Positions 40,001 through 47,863 of a stretch of DNA of 64,000 nt are shown here, piece after piece (positions within the stretch are counted from its first letter, which is position 1; each line of letters starts with the position of its first letter). The DNA is taken from NCBI GenBank assembly GCA_903813345.2, contig CAIIXF020000007.1, forward strand, positions 2,363,730 through 2,427,729, in the 5' to 3' direction. The notes beneath the pieces are model-generated. The model searched no databases, had not been told where the DNA came from, and saw nothing but the letters and a program-made list of their open reading frames with translations. Origin of the DNA: Owenia fusiformis. Taxonomy: Eukaryota; Annelida; Polychaeta; Sabellida; Oweniidae. A program made the position numbers and the translations under genes.

Positions 40001-40422
40001 CCATCATCAAAGATATCAATAAAAAAAATAGTACCATCTGGGCTCACATGGTGTTGCTCTTAAAAAGAAATGGTCGCCATATTGAAAGAAACTTGTAGAC
40101 ATTGTTGATAATCTAGAAATAAAGGTACCTGTATGATTTCAAGCAAATTGAGGGAACACTTGTGGAGTCATGACAAAAAACGAGCTGAAAACCAGAAGGA
40201 GTGGCCATTTTGAATGTTTGCGACTTGTTTCGCCGAAACTTGTAGGCCATTGATAGCGTCTAAATTAAGGTAGCTGTAATTTGAAGCAAATTGGTGAAAA
40301 ACGTGTGGAGTTTTAACCAAAAAAGAGCTGAAAACCTGAGTGTTACGCAATAAATTTGGCTGCCATTTTGAAACAAGCTAGGCGAGCTTTTGAGAGGATT
40401 TCGAATTAGCTACCAATGTGTT

Positions 40423-40464
<42 letters not shown>

Positions 40465-42231
40465 TGGATGACAACAATAGCTCAACCATGTGAGCTAAAA
40501 AGTATGCAATAATTTAAGGTGAATGATAGTCCAGGACCATAAAACCAGTGCCCCCCCAACTATCGGCCAAAAATTGAGACACAGTGCTGTCACCTCCGTA
40601 TTTTGTCCAGGTCATCTCAATAACCATCTCAATACTCAGATAATGTAACGAACCAGAGGTTCGCAATTTTAACGTAGCAGTTACATCGGCGTTCAGTATT
40701 TTAGCGCATCCTTTATTTTTCTACCGCCATGTCATCTCAATTCGAGCGTTGTCATTTTGTTTTCTGTTACACATCAACTCAGTTTCGTGCCTACCAACTC
40801 ATTTTTCATTATCTCAATTATCCAGTCAAATATTAAGGGCTGTGAGTGTGAGCCATTCATTAGCCAATCAAATCATAACATCTTTTATATTTGTAATGAC
40901 CCGAGGGCGCCCCAGGGGAATGTCTAACTAACGAGCATAGTGTAACAAGCCAGATAAAGAAATTGAAAGAAAGTGTGCTAAATTCAATGCCCCGCGTGGG
41001 AATCGAACCTAGGACCCTTGGATCCAAAGTCTGATGCTCTACCGATTGAGCTAAAGAGGCTTAAGCCACTACAGCTGGGCCGTAGTAGCAACTTGTTATC
41101 AAGGGTCGTTACACTATCTCCCCCTTTGAAAGGACCACGCCCTCGTGGTCAGCCCTGCTTTCCTAGCAGTGACTACCACACACACACGGGCGCAAAGGAT
41201 ACAACCAATGCTTTGATCCCACATCTGACACCAATGTAATGACCCGAGGGCGCCCCAGGGGAATAACTAATTAACTAACAACTAACGAGCATAGTGTAAC
41301 AAGCCAGATAAAGAAATTGAAAGTAAGCGTGCTAAATTCAATGCCCCGTGTGGGAATCGAACCTAGGACCCTTGGATCCAAAGTCTGATGCTCTACCGAC
41401 TGAGCTAAAGGGGCTTAAGCCACTACAGCTGGGCCGTAGTAGCAACTTGTTATCAAGGGTCATTACATATTGACCGTCCAAGCTTACTTCGGTCCAAAGC
41501 CTTCTCTATATTCCGGCTTTGAGTACAAAGATTGAGCTGCCTTGGTATTGTAAATATTGTAAATCATTGTGTCACACGCACAGTAAATACGGCATAATAA
41601 TATGAAATATACCTCTATGTATAGATTTGAGATACATCAGCACACATCTCCGTCTGAATCTATTGTTATATTTGATTTCTTTAAGCGAGAATAATTTCAA
41701 AGTTTCCTCCATTTATTCACGTCCAGAATTGGAAGCGATTTTTAGCTACAGCGAGTAAATTTCACCATGCGTCAAACTCCGAAAAGAAATTTTGAAATAC
41801 AGACAAGCAACGCTTCATCCTAAATATAATTAATATTCTTAAAAATATTTATAAAATTTATTAAAAATGATTTCTAGGTGCGTGTAGCAATTTTTACATA
41901 CGAAATACGAGTCAAACGAAATCAATGAAGTTACATCTAGCTGTAAGCTAGAGACTCGAGTAAGTCCAAGCAGTGACAACCACCTGTAATTTCTGGAAAT
42001 CTTGAGTTGGCGGCATTAAATCAAGTTAATGTCACAGTAGTGTATTGACTAATTGAGTCAATTGGTTCAGAATTCTGAAATTCCAAATGAAATTGATGAT
42101 TGATTCAAAATTCAGGCTGGAATTATTTTTTAGATATTTAGTCAGAGACAAGATTATCATTATACGTCGATGATCACCTCTTTGTGTTGGCCTTCTGAAA
42201 AGTTAGGTACACATTCCACAATTCTGGCCAT
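16003..42231 (-). CDS. FTCD: Formimidoyltransferase-cyclodeaminase (complete, 14 coding exons)
   Basis: Coding exons on the minus strand: 42231-42178 (ATG 42231-42229), 38785-38602, 25829-25701, 25174-25086, 24874-24695, 24329-24192, 23410-23279, 22187-22126, 18155-18029, 17685-17524, 17293-17250, 16777-16639, 16443-16348, 16086-16003 (TAG). All are GT-AG and every phase joins, giving 539 residues against about 541 in vertebrates. The enzyme moves the formimino group from formiminoglutamate to tetrahydrofolate, then deaminates it to methenyl-THF: cytosolic, end of histidine breakdown. Landmarks: [10 protein letters not shown] near residue 5, [14 protein letters not shown] with the catalytic His at residue 82, [43 protein letters not shown], then cyclodeaminase [30 protein letters not shown] (Asp 411 matches the family's catalytic Asp) and GAYYNVMTN. 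All key residues are present, so it should be active. Introns 1 and 2 (3.4 and 12.8 kb) are filled with repeats. Confidence 0.97.
16175..16314 (+). repeat. Short interspersed repeat, family A (copy 3)
   Basis: In the last FTCD intron. Shows GCATTAACATGCAAAGTG, CACCACCTGCCATTTGTTAC, AGATGCTGACTGCC, CTGTCCACAAAAAGGTTGGA, CTCACCACTTTTGG and AGGTGACATAAT. Close to the family consensus. Confidence 0.65.
16891..17096 (+). mobile_element. 206-bp MITE with 5-bp target duplication (copy 1)
   Basis: Terminal inverted repeats CAGGCCCGTAGCCAGG (left) and CCTGGCTACGTGCCTG (right). It is flanked by AATTA at 16886-16890 and 17097-17101. Inside are runs of G and the phrase GGTTCGCCCGAACC. A second copy, inverted, lies at 25352-25560. 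No protein is coded. Confidence 0.85.
18156..19915. other. FTCD intron: family A copy, otherwise nothing recognised
   Basis: AT-rich, with a C tract near 18241. A family A repeat copy spans 19139-19290 (TACCACCTGCCATTTGTTAC through TATGTCACCACTTTTGAG). No exon is visible. Confidence 0.5.
19925..21134. mobile_element. 1.2-kb foldback element with tandem 15-bp ends and 9-bp target duplication
   Basis: Left end holds about eight 15-bp units of the type CCCAGTTGTCCGAAA / CCCAGTTCTCCGAAA (19933-20038). The right end holds about five inverted units (21053-21127). GGCTCATTT flanks both sides (19916-19924 and 21135-21143). The outermost bases form an imperfect inverted pair (GGGTGCACCCCAG against GGGGTCAACCCAG). 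The middle is AT-rich and non-coding. The long duplication and tandem inverted ends resemble Mutator-like foldback elements. Confidence 0.8.
21219..21764. mobile_element. 546-bp foldback MITE with 5-bp target duplication
   Basis: Ends CACAGGCCGGTAT and ATACCAGCCTGTG are inverted. Longer inner arms also pair: GCTATTTTGCATAGAAACAC with GTGTTTCTATGCAAAATAGC, and CCATGCAATGGATATATCAT with ATGATATATCCATTGCATGG. ATAAC flanks it at 21214-21218 and 21765-21769. Starting with CAC and making 5-bp duplications recalls Transib elements, but this is only a suggestion. Confidence 0.8.
22256..23035. repeat. Minisatellite, about 21-bp unit (AAACATGTCCAAGTGNACAGT type)
   Basis: About 35 imperfect copies of a roughly 21-bp unit with sub-variants (GTCCAAGTGAACAGT, GCCCAAGTGTACAGT, GGCCAGGTATATGGT) in a higher-order order. 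It sits in an FTCD intron only about 70 bp from the acceptor of the 22126-22187 exon. Long open frames across it are an artefact of a unit length divisible by three. Confidence 0.9.
23631..24136. mobile_element. 506-bp inverted-repeat element, interrupted by a solo LTR
   Basis: About 90-bp arms pair almost perfectly: GGCTTTGTATAAAAAACCTC on the left is inverted as GAGGT...TTTTTATACAAAGCC on the right, and both carry GTGGAACATGATACAGTC and GAAGGGTTCAATTTTAAAGA. AACAT flanks both sides (23626-23630 and 24137-24141). Its centre contains a later insertion at 23767-23935. Confidence 0.75.
23767..23935 (+). mobile_element. Solo LTR of the TRIM family, 4-bp target duplication
   Basis: Starts TGTAACGACCCTTGATAGC and ends GTTATTACA, with CATT at 23763-23766 and 23936-23939. 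It matches the LTRs at 40892-41467 (opposite orientation) but lacks about 60 bp of their tRNA-like module, keeping a GGTACGATTCC B-box-like core. A solo LTR is what remains after LTR-LTR recombination. Confidence 0.8.
25352..25560 (-). mobile_element. 209-bp MITE with 5-bp target duplication (copy 2, inverted)
   Basis: Left end CAGGCAGGTAGCCAGG, right end CCTGGCTACGGGCCTG. ATCCT flanks it at 25347-25351 and 25561-25565. It is the reverse complement of the 16891-17096 element throughout, with an expanded C tract near 25389. Confidence 0.85.
26078..26944. mobile_element. Foldback element with TA flanks (mariner/Tc-like MITE)
   Basis: Left end CTGGGTGTTCAAAAAAACGC is inverted as GCGTTTTTTTTAACACCCAG on the right, each next to TA. 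Long inner arms pair (for example GACTTTACAGTCATG with CATGACTGTAAAGTC around 26410-26495). A second partial right arm at 26760-26944 duplicates the GAGCAGGTGTCCAAGGCATC region. It lies in FTCD intron 2. Confidence 0.65.
27232..28330 (+). repeat. Left array of 352-bp satellite units
   Basis: Three units with a 352-bp period (for example CAGTTGCAAC at 27271 and 27623). Each carries TTGGTACCGTTGGAAAGCTT, CCATGGTAACCACAAAAATA, TGCATAACTTTACTAATATT, GAGCTCATTTGCAT-like sequence and GTGACGTCA. The same unit, inverted, forms the 36640-38088 array. Confidence 0.85.
28331..28888. other. Inner part of the left arm of the large inverted repeat
   Basis: Segments near 28320-28400 (GATTGCAAATCCAAGAAAAC), 28400-28520 (GTCAAGGTCACTGTTC) and 28645-28690 (GGCACTGACTTCAGTGAATC) are found inverted at 36100-36290 and 35800-35870. 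No coding sequence is seen. Confidence 0.65.
28899..32325. mobile_element. 3.4-kb foldback transposon with 10-bp target duplication
   Basis: Starts GGGTGTCTACAAAACAAAGA and ends with its exact inverse, flanked by GCAAAAAGTG at 28889-28898 and 32326-32335. The left arm carries about 14 tandem 42-bp units, each two half units of the type CTAAGACCC..TTATAAAA (28940-29548). The right arm has nearly 30 inverted units (31072-32287). Inside, a further inverted pair (GAATCAGTCACTGTGCCTTG with its inverse near 31045-31065) encloses 75-bp tandem repeats (30446-31030) and GATGACATCA-rich palindromic DNA. No transposase is coded, so it depends on another element. Duplication length suggests a Mutator-like source. 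Confidence 0.88.
30446..31030. repeat. 75-bp tandem repeat inside the foldback element
   Basis: About eight units with a 75-bp period (AGACTACCATG at 30446, 30521 and 30596). Each carries GAATCTTTATGT, GTGGGGAGAATCTGTATATT and AGAAGGGAACACAAGG. Seventy-five is divisible by three, so it yields a spurious open frame on the minus strand. Confidence 0.85.
32336..33365. other. FTCD intron 2: nothing recognised
   Basis: AT-rich sequence between the 3.4-kb foldback and the satellites. A GC-rich phrase CATTCGGGGTCGGATTTTCC is at about 32964 and a C tract near 33332. No exon or RNA gene is seen. Confidence 0.4.
33366..34250. repeat. Satellite of TAGCATAACATGTAGCATAG type
   Basis: Degenerate tandem repeat built on GTAGCATAG / CATGTAGCATGG, unit about 10-12 bp grouped in about 24. 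The overlapping open frames rich in Met, Leu, Cys and Tyr on the minus strand ([10 protein letters not shown] type) are translations of this repeat and not genes. Confidence 0.9.
34251..34660. repeat. Satellite of GTGAACATGCTAGTGAACA type
   Basis: About 17 imperfect copies of a 20-24 bp unit ending in CATGCTAGTGAACA(A)TA. It joins the previous satellite directly, near 34250, suggesting one grew beside or out of the other. Confidence 0.85.
34661..35799. other. FTCD intron 2: nothing recognised
   Basis: Mixed-composition DNA with a short G tract near 35297. No exon, repeat array or RNA gene was recognised. The open frame at 35087-35308 has no features of a known protein. Confidence 0.4.
35800..38088 (-). 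repeat. Right arm of the large inverted repeat, with 352-bp satellite units
   Basis: From 36640 to 38088 about four units repeat with a 352-bp period (GTTGCAACTG at 37014, 37366, 37718 and 38071). They are the reverse complement of the units at 27232-28330. The inner part (35800-36300) inverts segments found near 28320-28690. TGACGTCACAAT occurs once per unit. Confidence 0.85.
38253..38362 (+). repeat. Short interspersed repeat, family A (copy 5)
   Basis: GCATAAACATGCAAAATGTC, a shortened centre, CCATCCACGAAAAATG, then TATGTCACCACTTCTGG and GTGACACAATA. It lies about 240 bp from the FTCD exon at 38602-38785. A fragment of the same family is at 39704-39750. Confidence 0.55.
38900..39682 (-). 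repeat. Dispersed repeat, family B (copy 2, inverted)
   Basis: On the minus strand it begins TTATCCCAACGAACGAAGTT, GGGATATAG and a GTCC/GTCAGT microsatellite, and ends GCGGAGTTGCCGTTATCTAG. Head and tail are the same as in the 10295-10986 copy. The body carries GGCGGCCAT-type phrases. Confidence 0.65.
40033..40501. repeat. Dispersed repeat with (GACA)n microsatellite, family C
   Basis: Bounded by GGCTCACATGGTG on the left and CCATGTGAGCTAAAAAG on the right, with a pure (GACA)n tract near 40423-40462. Related pieces are at about 38455-38570 and, in the other orientation, at about 56537-56625 (TTGGCTCACACAGTGAGCCT and GTCCGTCC tract). Confidence 0.6.
40892..41467 (-). mobile_element. Complete TRIM (miniature LTR retrotransposon) with tRNA-like module in its LTRs
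   Basis: Two LTRs, 40892-41113 (222 bp) and 41235-41467 (233 bp), start TGTAA and end TTACA on either strand. TATT flanks the whole (40888-40891 and 41468-41471). On the minus strand the first LTR is followed by TTGGTGTCAGATGTGGGAT, complementary to a tRNA 3' end ...TCTGACACCA of tRNA-Leu type (primer site). The second LTR is preceded by the purine tract AAAGGGGGAGATAG. Internal DNA is only 121 bp and non-coding, so reverse transcriptase must come from elsewhere. Each LTR contains pol III A-box-like TAGCTCAATCGG/TAGCTCAGTCGG and B box GGTTCGATTCC spaced as in a tRNA. Confidence 0.9.
42178..42231 (-). CDS. FTCD: FTCD first coding exon
   Basis: ATG (42231-42229) opens [18 protein letters not shown], followed by donor GTGATC after the Glu codon and joining in phase 0 to [10 protein letters not shown] at 38785. 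The strong match to the conserved N-terminus [10 protein letters not shown] fixes the start. It is too short to show as an open frame. Confidence 0.95.
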
Positions 42232-42422
42232 CTTGAACCTTCAGAATATTAATATTTTCAACAGAATGAGTTTTAAACTTTGAAACGACCTATTTTGCAA
42301 GGTGCCTGTGAAAAACGTCACAAAGTTTTGTGTAGAAATATACGCACGTTTTGCTTACGTCATTGTTTTGTGCGATGTGACGTATTACACAACCATCTTC
42401 ATCTTTTGTGAATTTTTTAAAG
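42232..42422. promoter_or_regulatory. Candidate shared promoter between FTCD (-) and ZMYND11 (+), with CRE-like sites and a leader-exon donor
   Basis: Sits just upstream of the FTCD start. Holds three CREB/ATF-type half sites: ACGTCA 42315-42320, TTACGTCA 42355-42362 and TGACGT 42378-42383. At 42423 a consensus donor AAAG|GTAAGT follows. On the plus strand it could end a non-coding ZMYND11 leader exon spliced to the acceptor at 49043-49044. The ATG exon there begins only one base before the start codon, so an upstream leader exon is needed. Role inferred. Confidence 0.45.
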
Positions 42423-42812
42423 GTAAGTCACATTTTGGCGATATTTAGACATGAATTAGCTGCAATCTATGTATTAGACACTAAGCATAGAAACAAATAA
42501 TATCTGTGCATAATTTGGTATGCATTTTGTGGTGATATTAGCTCGAACTTGAGCAAAATCTGTCGAAATTATTATTTGATTCCCAGTTTTCATGTTTTGC
42601 ATTCATTATTTTCATTTTCAACCACTACCAACCCCTAACTTATACCAAATCAACAAACTGTGCCTCAGTATGTTTGTTTGTCATTTGAACCTTGATTTCG
42701 CTTTACCATTTCACTAACAGTATTGTAAACATTGATGTATGGAAATTGTCCATCTTTACTCACTTCGAGAGCCATGTTAGATTTTGAAACTTATGGCTCT
42801 CGAACGGAGAAA

Positions 42813-43303
42813 TGGACAGCTGAATAATAGTGACCTTTGCAACACGAATTAAGTCGATCAGCGGCTTACTTTTGTTCTCTAACTATGTCATACATCATCA
42901 TCATCCTTCCGTGCGAGTATTGGAGCGCTGAAGTACTTCCTTTTCGACCAAGACTTGTAATTGTTAGTGGAGTGAATGTTTTTTCTGCCAAATTCCAATA
43001 TGGCGTTTTCTGCTTGGACATTTTTGTAAATCTACGGAGGTTGTCTGAACTTAACTCATTCTCAAAATTCATTTCATTCATTGTGTATCGTTTCGTTGCT
43101 CCTAGCAAACCGCCATATTGGAAATGGGTCGAAAAAAAAATTCACTCAATGAACAATTTACAAGTCTTGATTGAAAAAGAAGTATTTCAGCGCTCCAATA
43201 CTTGCACGAATTGATGATACTGATGTAAGACACAGTTAGACCAAAAGTAAGCAGCTGGTTGACTTAATTCGTGTTTCAAAGGTCACTATCATTCAGCTGT
43301 CCA
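42813..43303. mobile_element. 491-bp foldback element downstream of the shared promoter
   Basis: TGGACAGCTGAATAATAGTG on the left pairs with CACTATCATTCAGCTGTCCA on the right. Arms continue for about 200 bp (AACACGAATTAAGTC, GTATTGGAGCGCTGAA and CCAATATGGCG are inverted on the right). The open frame at 42837-43214 is a by-product of the arms. No target duplication was found. Confidence 0.7.
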
Positions 43304-46300
43304 AGTGCGCCTTGGGAAAGCTATTATATCAGAATCCACATAGCTTTCGCAGGAAGCAAGTCCATCCAGCAATGTTACATGCAATAATTCAAGTAAATGC
43401 ACTTCTTGTTTGACATGGACTGGTGTATTTTTAACCAGCAAAATACGTAGCAGATGGTGTGCCCCAGCTCTGAGGGGTTGGGCAATCAGTATTTTAAAAT
43501 CTGAGTCTTAGGCAGATATAAAAGGAATTTTAGTCTGTATCTGGCAAACAATGGGCTTTCTCTTGAAAGCCTGGACAGACTGACCAGAAGTCAGTCAGTC
43601 AACCTTACACACTGTCTTCTGGAAATTGCAGGCAGTTATGAATTCTATGTACAAAATTATCAGTTTAAAAAGCATAACTTCACAAAAATAAACATTTTAA
43701 CACTTCAATCCCGGGACTTCAATTAGGTAATAAGGTATAATTAAATCATAAAATGATGTAAAAAGTAACATAGTATATTGTCAAGTGAAAAGTTATTAAG
43801 GTAAATCTGCATGTTCTGAATTTTGCTGTAATTAATTAATTAAATAAATTTACAACATCAGCCACTTTGAATATCAAATCCCGTAAACAAATATTTTTTG
43901 AATACCAATTTTAACATACATGTATATACTTGACTTATAGTCTGACATTTTCAGCTAATTTTCAAAAAATGTTAGATGTCAGAATTAAAGGATATAATGT
44001 AGTCTGAGAGGAATTTTACATAAAAATGAAAAAATCAAGAAATTTGGATATCTGCAAGATATAAACCAAAGAGAATTGGAAGCCGTTATACAAACTCAAT
44101 AATCCGTTGCCTGGCTTAGACCAATTTTGTAACAATATTACTCATATTATGAAGACTAGAACTGCTGAGGAAGCTTGAATACTACCAAAATATTTGTAAT
44201 GACCACGTCTTTCAATGAAATACTTGGTCCAAAGTAAACCTTATTGAAATATTCTTACTAAATTGTTCCACTGCAGAGTATCGAGTTTGAATAATGGCTG
44301 CCAATCCTTTTTGATATAAACATAACTTAGATAAACATAATTATTATATATAATTATCATTATTTATTATAACCTTACCATACAAATAGGAGTGTAGTCG
44401 ACAAGTTCGATAAGTTATTGGGCTGCTCTCAATATTTGAAATCCATGGCTAAAAGTCATAAGAAATGTTTACAGGAACCTCTTTTCCGAGCTATGTGATA
44501 CTTTTTTCAAACATAAATTATTTATACTGAGTAGGTAGCCACATTGACCACACTATCTTTAGTAGTTCATACTTCACATTTGGATAAGCTAGTCAAAAAA
44601 GTAAAAAGATTAAGTTTACCACAGCAAGGTCACTCTAACTTTGATTTGTCAGACAAACCCTTATATTGGCTTGATCGGCTCATTACTTTACATCAACAAT
44701 AATGTACCCTTGTTGTGTAGTGGTATCTTACTCTATCATTAAGAATAAGTCTCTATGGTTAACTCAATGACAAAACCAGATATTTTTTATCTAAAGTCAC
44801 CCAGATTTTTTGGTAATTGTAACATATCTTAAAAAGCAAATTGCTATTGATATTTGATAGTGTAGTTTACATCTCGTTATGAATAAAATATACTTTGGGG
44901 TTATTAAGGATGAACATTTTGACTATTAGCCCAAAGATAATCAAATATGGTTTTTTGGAAATATTTTAGTTTTCAAAAACTACACATTGAATTTTTGATA
45001 TTAGAATTTAATCTAAGACATTTCTTTAGTCAGTAATTTATTTTGAAGACTTGTTTATAGAGATAGTGAAGGAATTCAGAAATATTTCCTTCAAAAAATG
45101 CCTCATCATTTTCCAGGAATAGTTTGGTCAGAATGACTTCATGTATTATTTAGGACTTTTAGGTTAACTTGATTTGTTCTAACTCGAGAGAAAACAAGAA
45201 GTCACATGGATAATTTATTATGTGCAAATTTACAGACATATCAGTGAATTCACCATCATAGAAGTAAATATATAAATCCTGCATTCACTCCAGATTATAA
45301 GAAGTAGACTTGAGTACAAGACCACATTGTAGTGTTGACCTTGCCTTTATATTAGCAAAATAAATATTTTACCCGTAAATTGAATTTAATCTTTTGCTCA
45401 ATGTTTTTTATTTTGGTTTAAAAAGGTGATCAATATACCAGTAATATAATAGCAAAGACAAAAACATATTATGTATAACTATTCCTCAAATAAAATATAA
45501 ATGATAAATATAAATGAAATAAAAAATATTGGATCCATAGACCTAATAGTAAATATGTATGCAGGTTATTGATTACCCTTGGCAACAGCTTAGTGTCATC
45601 TAAACTCTGAAATTAAAGAATATATTTTTTGATGAGTTAATATCAGATCAGACCTAGTAGTCTAAAGGTCACTACACTATATTCAGTCTATGAAATAAAT
45701 AGCCAACATTAATTTTATATTTTAACTCCCATTTGAAAAGCCACAGAAGCTCCATTTTAGGTCAGTAAGATCTTTGTCTCATGAAAATCAAAAAATTAAC
45801 CATAAAATTCAGAGAGTTAAGTATATCTTTACAATGGGTACCCTGGGTAATTATTGATATCCAATATGTACCAAGTAGTTAGAACAGTATATATCAATTT
45901 ACTTCGTTTAACAATGGATCAACACTGCATAACTCATAGGCCTACCTCAATGTAAAGAATTGCTTGTCTAAATATTGATGATCTTGGATTGTTTCTTCAG
46001 TTTGGTGTAAACAATATTTTAATGAGGTTCTAATTCTAATTTACTGTCATAAATGATTATATTCCATTTATGAATATGATCTCTGATCAAGGCTGTTATT
46101 TAAGCGTTGGTTTATTAGAAATGAAATGAAAAATGTGGGATGCCAGTCTTGGTGTATTAATATCTAGTTTTTCTAATTAATCAGAAAATAAGCTCCAGCA
46201 CTAAAACATATAGCAATCCAAAAATAGGAAATTGGGTAAGAATCCCAAATTCATAAATCTTTCCAAAGAGAAATTAATGCATTAAGTGCCATCAGTCTTT

Positions 46301-46478
46301 TCAGAGCCGAGGAATGGCATATTAAGCAGTCACATTAATGCTGCCTTCTTTTACGGATGAGTTTTCTTACCCAGCTGACAGCGTCAATTTCGGCATTATT
46401 TAGCTGACACAAGTTTTGTGCAAGCAGTTTCAATAAGATAAAATGTTCTGCATTGGCTTGATTGGATTTGTAGAAAAA
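43304..46478. other. Presumed ZMYND11 5' intron: nothing recognised
   Basis: Three kilobases of AT-rich DNA with no exon, tandem array, RNA gene or clear transposon that I can identify. Confidence 0.4.
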
Positions 46479-46577
46479 GTGGTGACATATTGTTGTGACA
46501 TTTTTGATGGTGACATTTTATGTCTGGTATATCAGCATTTTGCATCTGTAGCAACCAGGTGGTGACATTTTGTCATA
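46479..46577 (-). repeat. Short interspersed repeat, family A (copy 7)
   Basis: Minus-strand copy showing GGTGGTGACATTTTGTCA, GCATCTGTAGCAACC and, at the far end, AGTGGTGACATATTG. Another fragment, TGGTGGTCAACATCTGTAAC, is near 56629. So all three gene regions hold copies of this family. Confidence 0.55.
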
Positions 46578-46609
46578 CTGAAGGAAAGACAAATAAAACA
46601 CATTGCCTT

Positions 46610-47860
46610 GTTATTATCCCATTGAACATAGTTCAGGGGGTGAGAACCTCATTAATTTGTCTGTCTAGGAGATAACTCAAATACTGGTTGAACGATTTCG
46701 CTTGATTTTATAAACTGATGCCTTATCACCCCATGCAGACAGATCTTCTAAAATTACATTTGTATGATGTTTGAATGATGCAAGATTCGACATTCATCGG
46801 GAAAGTAGAAATATTTTGTCAGCTATGAAGCAAATTGATTTTTTACTGCTAATAAATGGTCAAGGACAGTTACAGTGAGTTCTATGTATGAGAATAGCAT
46901 GATGTCTTGATATTTCAAGGTAACTCGTATGAAAAGTGATGGCTGTGATCAAAATTATGATGTAAGGATAAGACAGTAATGAAATGTTTGTAGATTTCTT
47001 TGAAAAACTAAGAAATATACATCACATATTGAATTTTTCAAAACAGAAAAAAATGTATACATGTTTATTCTGTTTTGAAAAATTCAATATGACCAAGAAA
47101 TCTATAAATATTTCATTGCGGTTTTATCTTTACATCGTCATTTCAATCACTGTCATCATTTTTCGAATGAGTTACCTTAAAATATCAAGACAACATGCTA
47201 TTCTCATACTTAAAGAACTTAATGTGACTGTCATTCATCATTTATTAAGCAGTAAAAATTAATTTGCATCGATGGGTGACAAATTGTTTCTGCTTTCCTT
47301 GTGAATGTCGAACCTCACATCATACGAATGTAATTTTAGGCGATCTGTCTGCATGGGTGATTATGGGCACAATAACTCAGCTTGAGAATGAATTTTCAAT
47401 ATGACAACTCATATCAAAATTCTGGCAATATTTTGTAAAAAATCTGATCATTGATAATTCAAGTATACAGTTCTTGAGTCATGAATTCTTTAAACATTTA
47501 TTGCTGATGCCTTATGACCCCTGCTTAACAACATTTTCAAGATGGTACAATAATGCCTTAAGGGAATAGAACTTAAATGTTTGTGAATGAATTTCTATGA
47601 TGGCTGCTCATTTTAGAAGAGCTTCTACTTTTTGTGAAATATTGAATTTTTGATAACTCAAATGCCAGTTTTCAGATTTGGATCAGATTTTATGTGCTGG
47701 TGACTTAATGGCTAAAGAATGAATTTTCAAGATGGCTGCTAAATTCAAAAGAGGCACCATATTTTGCAATAAACACATTTTATATCTCAAATATCAGTGA
47801 ACAAATTAGGTCAGATTTTATATGCTAATGGATTTTAGGGTATACGAACAATAATCCAAC
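46610..47860 (+). repeat. Dispersed repeat, family B (copy 3), split by a foldback element
   Basis: Head TTATCCCATTGAACATAGTT, then GATAACTCAAATACTGGTTG and units with AAGATGGCTGCTAAATTC-like phrases up to about 47830. A foldback at 46727-47363 splits it at the CCTTATCACCCC... / ...GGGCACAATAACTCA junction. Confidence 0.6.
46727..47363. mobile_element. 637-bp foldback element nested in family B repeat
   Basis: ATCACCCCATGCAGACAGAT on the left is inverted as ATCTGTCTGCATGGGTGAT on the right. The arms pair for about 300 bp (AAATTACATTTGTATGATGT, GAGAATAGCATGATGTCTTG), turning near 47050 at TTGAATTTTTCAAAACAGAA and its inverse. It codes no protein. Confidence 0.75.
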
Positions 47861-47863
47861 ACA

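Noticed and set aside
40981-41060. Working tRNA gene on the minus strand in the TRIM LTR
   Set aside because: A and B boxes are present, but the anticodon stem (TCAGA/TCCAA) and T stem pair poorly, and the same block recurs in the second LTR.
42837-43214. 125-codon open frame near the shared promoter
   Set aside because: It lies entirely in the arms of a foldback element and is mirrored by a frame on the other strand.
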